This document shows positions 56,645 through 64,000 of a stretch of DNA of 64,000 nt, in pieces (within the stretch, counting starts at the first letter, position 1; each line of letters opens with the position of its first letter). Both the position numbers and the translations under genes were made by a program. A model generated the notes under the pieces. It worked only from the letters and a program-made list of their open reading frames with translations. It made no database searches and had not been told where the DNA came from. This DNA comes from Pyrenopolyporus hunteri (taxonomy: Eukaryota > Ascomycota > Sordariomycetes > Xylariales > Hypoxylaceae): the NCBI GenBank assembly GCA_902806595.1, contig CADCXC010000011.1, positions 1,240,001 to 1,304,000 on the forward strand, read 5' to 3'.

Positions 56645-58522
56645 TTATCCGGACAATCCGCAGGGACATTCTTCGAGAGGCTTGACAATGTCTAAATAAG
56701 CTCGATCCAATCCCTCCACCCAACTCGCCTCCTCGTCAACCTGCCCGTCCTCACTCTCGCTTGTCGCTCCGGCAGTCTTCCACTTCAACATGGTGACCAC
56801 TACGTCACGGTACCCAGGACCCATAGTATGCGCCAGGTTACGCGCTGCCAACTTCTCGAATTCCTTGGCGAAATCGGCTGTTGGCGTGTTTGGCCTGACA
56901 AATGTAGACAAGGGCTGCCAAAGCCCAATCTCCGTCAGCACCAGTGCCAAACTGTAGAGATCGTAAGCCTGAACGAATCTCTGCCCTGGCTGGACGACGG
57001 TTCCGTCTCCATTTTCTGCCACAATAGGCGCATCATCCGCGAGAAGATCCGGATGGACGTAAATCTCGCTACCACGATGCCTCACAACCGGTAGGGAAAT
57101 GTTTTCTTTTCCGGACTGCCGGGAAAACTCGAATCCAACCACGTACGGGTTCCCGAAGTCAGCCGATGGCAACTCATCTCCCGCCGAGTGCCTGTCCTTC
57201 GTAGCGAAGAACACGACCTTGTCGCTTCGGAACCCCTTGTGGAGCCATCTGGCGCTGTGGAACTGCATGAACGAATAGACTAGCTTTCTCGCCAGCTGGA
57301 ACCGCTGCGGAAGCGAAGGCCTAACATTTGCGAGCTCTCGAGCAACTTTTTCGCCAGGAGCTCGTGGCTTACTCATGCTGAGGACTTCGCTGAGGGAGAA
57401 CACGCCTACTATAGCTCTCGCCTGGGATTGTAGAGCCGGCGGGGCTTTAAGTAGTATGCCGTAGCGCTTGCGAACGACGTCTGCTACGTAGCCTGCGCTG
57501 GAAAGAAGTTGAAGCGCTTCCGGATTCTTAGGTGCCGAGAGAAGGGCGCATATCTGGGTTATCCTTGCCTGGGCTATGCTGCGTTGTTCTTTTTCGAGAT
57601 GCCCGTGCCGCACCCAGTCAACTAAAAACAAATTTGCTTGTAGATCCGAACTAAGTCTAGCGAGCGGATATCGCCCTTTTGCTGGAGAGAAGCGTACAGA
57701 TGACCATTGCAGAAAAAGAGATTCAACATTTATCGGTATGCCGCTCCGCTCAAGGGACAGCCTCTCTCTGCTGAGACCTGCGGTTGCCGATAGGCCGGTT
57801 GGAACATCCTGAGACGCCGCCTCGATAGCTGCCAATGTCGCGGCATCGTTCGTCCGCGACATTATGGCACAGGAGACCTGGAACTGCAGCCGTTTCTGCA
57901 TCCGGCTCGATAAGAGTGACCACAGTTCTCCATTCCAGTAGACCAAGGCCTGGATAAACGCCTCTAGCTTCTTACAGTCATCTACTGCCCATGGCTTAAA
58001 TGTGTACCTGACTTTCTTTCTAAGCGACATCCCCTCTAGAGTTCTCAACCGTTTCTGCTCCAGCAGTTTCGCTCTTAGTTGAGATAGCCCCGCTCCCATA
58101 CCGACGGTATATATGATGGGAAGGACAGCCATTGAGAGTGACTTCTGCTTGGGTTCGCCCCTGGGGCTATCCTTCGTCAACTCTCTAGATTTGATTAAAT
58201 TCTCGGCTTCCGTCAATGCTTTCCCTAGTCGGCTGAGGCACGTTTCTACCCGTTTTTCCATTATCTCTCGGACCGTTCTCGTCTCGATGTCCTGATTGCC
58301 TCCATTGTTCTCCGAGTCACCCTCTCGGTCGGCCTTTGCGAACGGAGACATTTCTATTGCCCAGCAGTTGGCCTTCTCGGCTTCGTTCTCGAATCTAAAT
58401 AGCTGCTCCGAGATCCCATCTGCGAACTCGCGAATGCTATTTATGTACTGGCATACAGCAAAGGCTTTGTCCACGACAGCGATAAGGCCCGAAAGACCTA
58501 TTGCGAAGCCTGTGGTTTCCAT
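56645..58522 (-). CDS. HeLo-like domain protein with degenerate kinase-like C-terminus
   Basis: An intronless frame of 625 residues from the ATG at 58522 (METTGFAIGLSGLIAVVDKA); an ATG 33 bp upstream is possible, but family members start in this way. The first 215 or so residues are helical and resemble the HeLo (prion-inhibition and propagation) domain of HET-s-type proteins, which permeabilise membranes in fungal regulated cell death. Residues about 300-615 resemble a kinase fold but lack the catalytic residues: the HRD position reads HKG at 428-430 (ARWLHKGFRSDKVVFF), the DFG position reads GFEFSRQ near 463-469, and no Gly-rich loop or VAIK lysine is visible; YDLYSLALVLTEIG (520-533) matches the F-helix. 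No HET-s amyloid motif was seen. It is a pseudokinase-like regulator by inference, head to head with a kinase-ankyrin gene. Confidence 0.72.
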   Translation of the reverse strand: METTGFAIGLSGLIAVVDKAFAVCQYINSIREFADGISEQLFRFENEAEKANCWAIEMSPFAKADREGDSENNGGNQDIETRTVREIMEKRVETCLSRLGKALTEAENLIKSRELTKDSPRGEPKQKSLSMAVLPIIYTVGMGAGLSQLRAKLLEQKRLRTLEGMSLRKKVRYTFKPWAVDDCKKLEAFIQALVYWNGELWSLLSSRMQKRLQFQVSCAIMSRTNDAATLAAIEAASQDVPTGLSATAGLSRERLSLERSGIPINVESLFLQWSSVRFSPAKGRYPLARLSSDLQANLFLVDWVRHGHLEKEQRSIAQARITQICALLSAPKNPEALQLLSSAGYVADVVRKRYGILLKAPPALQSQARAIVGVFSLSEVLSMSKPRAPGEKVARELANVRPSLPQRFQLARKLVYSFMQFHSARWLHKGFRSDKVVFFATKDRHSAGDELPSADFGNPYVVGFEFSRQSGKENISLPVVRHRGSEIYVHPDLLADDAPIVAENGDGTVVQPGQRFVQAYDLYSLALVLTEIGLWQPLSTFVRPNTPTADFAKEFEKLAARNLAHTMGPGYRDVVVTMLKWKTAGATSESEDGQVDEEASWVEGLDRAYLDIVKPLEECPCGLSG

Positions 58523-59235
58523 TGCAGGTAATAGAATTCTAAGATTTCGATGCAAATTTGGCGGAAAGCTGTAATATACCAGGTACCTAGGTTGGATACC
58601 TCTACTTTACTCTAATACGAGGAGACCGCTGCAAGAGAACCCAAGGCCAGGGGGTCATGCTAATGAGGCAATGAACCAAAAAATCCAAGGCAACCCAAAG
58701 AAGGCGGGGAGACAGAACGCGGCTATGTAAAGAGAATAATACGAAGCCTCGCCGCAGCGTTTGCGTACCTATCAACCGGATTCCAATAAGATGATCGCCG
58801 ATCCTCGCCCAATTGATGAGATAGAATGCGGGTGTCGGGCTATGCCATCAAGGCTACCAATCAGTCGCGAGATGATGGTTTTCCGAAGATTTACTATAAC
58901 CAATGGTAACTTAGAATAAGCGACCGTGGTTTTGGAGTACACAATCTAGGCATGGCGTTAGACAGGCAGGCCAGCGAGGCTATCGATCCCATGCGTTTAC
59001 CCTCCTCCTTAATACCCTTCTCGTCGAGGGATATATAGAATTTTTTCTTGCGATACACTAACTCTCTCGGCAACCTTCTCATCCAAATCACACTCTATTT
59101 AAGATCGCAGATTGTTAAGACAAGGAAGAAGAGCGAACCCGGACAATACAGCCTTGTATTGCTTTAAACATCCGCGTTCTTTCCTTTTGTTTCTTCTTAT
59201 CACGGTTACCCGGTCACCAGATCTAGCGACTGAGG
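58523..59235. promoter_or_regulatory. Shared divergent promoter between HeLo-like and kinase-ankyrin genes
   Basis: These 713 bp separate two outward-facing start codons, so both promoters are here, which would suit co-regulation. It contains one GGTACCTAGGTT word near 58582 and a CT-rich leader (59165-59210) on the plus strand before 59236. No specific factor site was recognised. Confidence 0.5.
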
Positions 59236-62200
59236 ATGAGCGCAGACAACCTTTATGCTCCATACTACTCCTATTCCACTCCGGCGTCCGCGGCGCTTGC
59301 CGAGGGATCGCGTCCAAAGAAGGCTGGTAACGCCCACCTTCTAAATGCCGTCCTTCACTTCGGGGTCCCAATATTCGAAGAGAATCCGGTTAATGTAACG
59401 ACTCTTCGCGACTTAGGGACAGGTGGTTCCTTCATTGTGACTAGCGGTAATCTAAACAGTAAACTAGATGATCACAACGCTTTCTTCAGACTCCGCGGGG
59501 AGAATGGTATACATGAAGACAGGGGCGACAAGTTCTGGGACAACTTCAAGGAAGGGAGCACAGTGGCTATAAAAGCGCTCAACTTTGACCGTCTCGAGGA
59601 TATCAATGAACTAGACATGTGGCCAGACTTAGAATCGCTTGTCACCGAAATTGCAGTCCTCGCTCACCCCCCGATCCGCTCTTATCCTCGCATCGCTAGG
59701 CTTCTCGGCATAGGGTGGGAAGGTTCCCCTTACCAGGAGAACGAGGAACGACGGTATGCTCCCTACCTGATTACAGAATTTGGGAGGAGAGGTAACCTTA
59801 CCGACTACTTCCGGTATCGTCATCGAATCCAGGCGGAGTGGCAACCTCTCACCGATTTAAGTATTAGACACCTTCCCGGGCCGTCGAATGTAACGCAAAA
59901 CACAACTATCCCGTGGATTTTGAAACTCGGCATGTCTTTTTGCGTCGTGGATGCGTTGTACATGCTCCACCACTACGGCGTCGTCCACGGCGACGTCAAG
60001 TTCGAAAATATTGTTACAGGCGCTTCTAAATCAGAAGGCGTGGAAACACTACACTGGAAAATATGTGATTTCGGTTCGTCCATATTGCTTTCAAACGCAC
60101 GAGAAGCGACGGACAACCCCAAGCCCTACCGGCTCAAATCTTTTACGATTCCTTGGAACGCCCCTGAGGCTTTGAAGCCCCTATCTGCGAATGACGCCAT
60201 CAAGACGGATATTTATTCGTTCGGCCATGTATTTGCGAGGATAATGCTTGACGGGAACGACCTCTTCGATACCGCATTCCATATTGCGGGTACTGCGGCA
60301 CCGAAACGAGATGAGAAAATGGTGGAGTGGATGGTGGAAGAGGATGCGGTGTATGACTATGCCATCTCCCGTATAGAGGGCCTCAACCAATATACAACCG
60401 AACAACTTATCATCATTCGGAATATTCTCAGCTGCACTCTTCGGACAAACCCATCCTATCGTGTCGCCTGTTTAGGCGAAATCCGCACAATTCTCTACGA
60501 CCTCGATCAGACCGAGAGAGCCGGAAAACCCCGAATGAAGATGTACGCGAATCAAATACGTACTGATTATATTCAATTTTACTGACTCCCGCATTTCATA
60601 AGGCACGAAATCTCAAAGCAATTTAGCAAGCTCACTTGTAGCTTATGCTTCTCTGAGAGGGATGAGAACGATAAAGAGCCGAAGCTAGTCGAAGTCCCTG
60701 AAGGGCTTTCCAAAGTAGGCTTCTGGTTATGTCATTGCTTTGCTTCTTCCGCTAACACGGCGCCCTAAAGCTAGAAGGGATTACGATAAATAGTTTGGGC
60801 TTGAAGCACGGCATTATGAGAGAGGTCTTCTATTCCCTTAAAGCAATTGTGTCCACTCTCGCTGAAAAGCCGAACGCGTCGAGCTCCAATGCCAGCGACG
60901 TGACAAGATTAGCGGAAGCGACAGCTCACATGGCGCTGTGGCACCTCCATGGCTACGGCATTCCGTACGACTTTGCGTTAGCTCTGGACTTGTTCCTGAA
61001 GTCTGCGGATGCGGGAGAACTCCGCAGCGTCCTGGCGGCGGTCTTCCTATCGCAAGCTACGAACATGCCACTCCCTCGAGGATTTGCGGATAATTTCCTA
61101 CCTAAGCTGAAGTCCAAATATCCAACGAGTAACAATCGGCTAATAGCAGAAGTTCTCAAATTCCTTGACCCTATAAGCTACGCAGCCGGCCTGAGAGAAA
61201 CCTGCTCCGGGCTAGTTGACCTTGCGTCGAAAGAAAGGCTAAGTGTTACCATACATAAGCCGGATAACGTAAAACCTTCGAATAAGTTAATTTTCCGGAT
61301 CATAGGCAAAACCCTAGAGGTGCCTGAATATTTTGGGTTGACCAAGCTCCACCAGGCTTGCATCAAGGGCTCCCTCGATGAGATTCAAGCGTGCTTGAAG
61401 CAAGCAAACGTAGATGTGGACTGCGCCACGGTGTTAAGGCACACGCCACTTTGGATCGCATGTAGCAGTGGGAATCTTGAAGCTGTGAAGATATTACTCG
61501 ACGCAGGCGCCAACCCTACTATAACCGACGTTCTCGAAGGCCTTTCGCCTCTCCACTTTCTATCTCGCTTCGACGTTGCGGATGTACCTCTTGTTGGAAG
61601 GCTGTTATTGAAACATGGCGGAGATCCTAACTGTATTTCGAAGTCGAAGGAGACCCCTATCATGTTTATTCTCGATTTCTTACGCGATTTTCGAGCGGGA
61701 TCCGTCAGTGTGGCTGTGAGTACCCTCCTCGACCTCGGGGCCTCGCCCGTAGGTCCTACGACTGGGGTACCGGAGCCTCCATTCCCTCGAAGCTCGTTAA
61801 AGAGCGTGCTCGAGTCTTCGAATTACAGTATATTCTACCCGATGTATGACGCATTATGTGGTTTAGAACTTCAGGAGACGAAGCCAGAGAATGGGCCTCA
61901 CGACAAGGACAGCCAAACCTTCGATAAAAAACAGGAGCGTATCGTCGATCTAAATCGGAAACTTTTCTTGGAAGCGGTCAAGGCTAGCATAATGTCGAGG
62001 CTGATCTACAATGGACCTGGGCTTAGCAGTAGTCTATCGCAAGTCTTGGGTCTCCTTCTCGACTCTGAGACACGGCGCCGCATCCGCATCAGCACAGGAG
62101 AATCTGCCGTATCTATTAGCATCGAGTACCATAGTTACGACATTACGGAGGCGATCCTTAGCAACCGGCTCTTCTGCCTGGAGGACCTCAGCACGCCTGA

Positions 62201-63481
62201 GATTCTGGGGAGGGTTTTATCTACGCAAAAGCCCAACCTCCTGCTGGAGATGATTGAGGCCGGCCTGGACTTGAACGTCCGAAATTCGCGGGGTGGGAAT
62301 TTCCTTCACCTCCTGTCCGCCCACGGGTGGACTGCCTCTATGGTGCGAGAACTTTTGCCACACATCGAGTCGAAGGTCAACTTAGAAGAACTTGTCCACA
62401 GCACCGACGTTACATTATCAACGCCGTTTGATAAAGCAGTTTTGTCGTGCCAGTTCCCGCTCGCCGATATTTTATTTGACTATGGGGTCGATATCGACGG
62501 GTGGCATTTCTCAAGAGACTTATTTCTAACAAGAGATACCCGCACGCTGCTAGGACGTTGTCTGAGATCTCCCGATGAGAGAGTGAGACTAAACCAAGTC
62601 CGATATCTTCTGGGGAAGAACCCAGGGTTCCAAGTTAATCGCGAACTTGGCTCGACGGCCCTAATGGAGTGCATAAAACATTGGAAGCTCCAAAGGAAGA
62701 AATACGTCTATCCCGAGAGCGGAGAAGTGTTTACTACGGACCTTTTAGAAATGCTACTCAAGCACTACTCCGGTCCCGACTACATTAACAGACGCAACTA
62801 CCTCGGCATAACAGCGCTTCACGTAGCCGCCTCGTCAGGGGATCTTGCGGCGGTTAAACTGCTCCTCGAGAATGGAGCAAACATTAACGCGATGGACAAC
62901 GGGAGGCAGACGCCGCTGGAAGCCGTCGGCGACGAGCTGTTCAACCTGGTGTACAGTGGTCGAACGGAAACCGAAATCCCACATAAAGAGGAGGTGGTGC
63001 GTTTAAGCAAGACGTCGGTAGAGTATTTTGTTATGCTCCAGGTCTACAAGTATCTTGAGGCCCAAGGTGCGAAGCCCGGGACTCAGTTGGACGAGGAGAC
63101 ACCAATTCAGGATAATGGCTCTGTAAGACATTGTTTAACTAGATGCTATCGACACACGTCACCAGCTTTATGCTAATCGATCTCTAGGAAGTAGAGGCTG
63201 CCGAGAAACTGCATCGGATAACATCTCTTTTCCATCTAAGGTACCGGCTCCAATTTCAAAACGCACCCAGATGTAACAGGGCTAATCCGTTTCCTAGGAA
63301 GAGAAAGATTGAAGCACGAGGCAACCCCAAGGCTTCCCCAGTCGTCGTTCCTCCTCCAGAGCGGCCCGATCTAGGAGGCCTCATGCAGAGATTTGCCATC
63401 CCGGAACAGATGCAGACGCTAATGGACTCGTCTCTAGAGGAATTTGAGAGGGCCCTGGCTAAAGAGATGGGGTTGGAGTAG
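59236..63481 (+). CDS. Non-RD protein kinase fused to Sel1-like and ankyrin repeats
   Basis: Five exons (59236-60542, 60642-60714, 60771-63122, 63188-63240, 63298-63481) give 1322 residues; all phases agree and length divides by three. The kinase domain (about 55-430) keeps the Gly loop GTGGSF (61-66), VAIK Lys113, HGD with Asp253 and Asn258 (VVHGDVKFENIV), DFG 278-280 and APE 309-311, so it should be active; the RD arginine is glycine. After a linker (exon 2, LCFSERDENDKEPKLVEV) comes a Sel1-like repeat at about 508-548 (WHLHGYGIPYDFALALDLF), ankyrin repeats at about 650-753 and 1136-1180, and a short helical tail (LMQRFAIPEQMQTLMDSSLE). Introns are 99, 56, 65 and 57 bp. Kinase-ankyrin proteins are common in fungi and resemble immune-type receptors; function here is unknown. 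Confidence 0.83.
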
Positions 63482-63716
63482 ATATCTACCTACCCAGAAG
63501 GTTGAGCTATATAGGGGATCTACTGAAGGGTTTCGACGAACGATATGCTGCAATTCTTTTATAATATTCCAATACTCCACACCAGATATTCTGCTCTACC
63601 GCTCCAACCGAAGACGTAGATTCTAAAGGTGATGTCAAGTACCAGACCCCCTTTCCCCCCCTAAGTCTTGGAAATGTACCTAGGTAGTTTATTAAGCGAA
63701 GAATCGAACGTCTCTT
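63482..63716. other. Convergent spacer
   Basis: A short AT- and C-rich stretch follows the kinase-ankyrin stop, with one TACCTAGGTAG word near 63676-63687. Nothing else is seen. Confidence 0.45.
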
Positions 63717-64000
63717 TCATAGATGCATCGTATATGCGAAAATGTAAAGGTAAAAGTAAAAAAGCAGAATAAGGTATATCTCCTCCTTCTTTCTTCTCTG
63801 AGTCCTTATATCATCATCCCCGCCGTCAGATGTACTAGGGGTAAGCCCAGCCGGCTCCCTCTGGAAGCCGTGTAAGTCGAAAAACTCCACCGCGCCGGCC
63901 CACCGTCGACTCATATGAGCAATGGGCACGTATTCAACGATTATTCTCCGTCTCTCTATTCTATTACCCGGAGCACTAAAGCAATAATACCTCGCCCGCT
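63717..64000 (-). CDS. Possible C-terminal fragment of a minus-strand gene (partial)
   Basis: A minus-strand frame stays open from the window edge to a stop at 63717 (93 codons), reading through IVEYVPIAHMSRRWAGAVEF and FDLHGFQREPAGLTPSTSDG. The first two thirds look like ordinary folded protein; the last 20 or so residues, Leu/Tyr/Phe-rich, may instead be beyond a splice site or in the 3' UTR. I do not recognise the family. It could be chance. Confidence 0.3.
   Translation of the reverse strand, partial: RARYYCFSAPGNRIERRRIIVEYVPIAHMSRRWAGAVEFFDLHGFQREPAGLTPSTSDGGDDDIRTQRRKKEEIYLILLFYFYLYIFAYTMHL

Noticed and set aside
60795..63176. Separate ankyrin gene starting near 60795
   Set aside because: It lacks a good start codon there, and the exon 60642-60714 links it in frame to the kinase.

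Overview
The window is nuclear DNA of a filamentous ascomycete, most likely a Sordariomycete. Genes are compact and carry short GT-AG introns (about 53 to 146 bp, one of 315 bp) with CTAAC-like branch sites. The protein set is typical of Pezizomycotina: a DUF7820 protein, a HeLo protein, a BCS1-like AAA ATPase and an acidic QCR6. Intergenic DNA is studded with short TACCTA/TAGGTA words. No tRNA, rRNA, CRISPR array or bacterial-type operon was seen. All family assignments come from reading translated motifs by eye; no database was searched. Exon joins were accepted only where phase, splice sites and family sequence agreed.

Layout. 1-538 (-): 5' part of an SR-type RRM splicing factor with an inferred 6-nt microexon. 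2152-5828 (-): MDM1-type PXA-RGS-PX sorting nexin. 6636-7545 (-): TRM8 tRNA m7G methyltransferase. 8203-10711 (+): formin-like GBD/FH3 protein without FH2. 10712-15087: a 4.4 kb interval with no convincing gene. 15088-15928 (+): WBP2-like GRAM protein. 16827-17590 (+): QCR6. 19569-21497 (+): MFS transporter resembling the FLVCR/DIRC2 group. 22205-23668 (-): ERG27. 25113-25538 (+): small membrane protein. 25626-26799 (-): HOM6. 27233-28405 (+): CCDC174-like protein with two compensating frame breaks. 29681-32020 (-): DUF7820 membrane protein. 35301-36751 (+): PLP enzyme of aminotransferase class V. 38436-39086 (+): Ser/Pro-rich orphan. 41960-43903 (+): BCS1-like AAA ATPase. 46604-48213 (+): HMG-CoA synthase. 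49152-50774 (-): DHCR24-like FAD oxidoreductase. 51499-52998 (-): alpha/beta hydrolase. 54679-55947 (-): PEX14. 56645-58522 (-): HeLo-like protein with a degenerate kinase-like half. 59236-63481 (+): five-exon kinase-Sel1-ankyrin protein. 63717 to the window end (-): open frame that may be the tail of another gene.

Most genes are housekeeping: splicing, tRNA modification, complex III, threonine/methionine synthesis, sterol synthesis and peroxisome import. The accessory-looking part is the right end. There a HeLo-pseudokinase gene and a non-RD kinase-ankyrin gene are transcribed divergently from a shared 713 bp interval. HeLo domains are execution modules of fungal regulated cell death, so this pair is the best candidate for an undescribed two-gene recognition/death module; that function is inference.

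Two short inverted-repeat elements that look like MITEs lie at 41105-41388 and 54030-54341. Three genes touch isoprenoid/sterol metabolism (HMG-CoA synthase, ERG27, DHCR24-like), but they are scattered and are not treated as a cluster.
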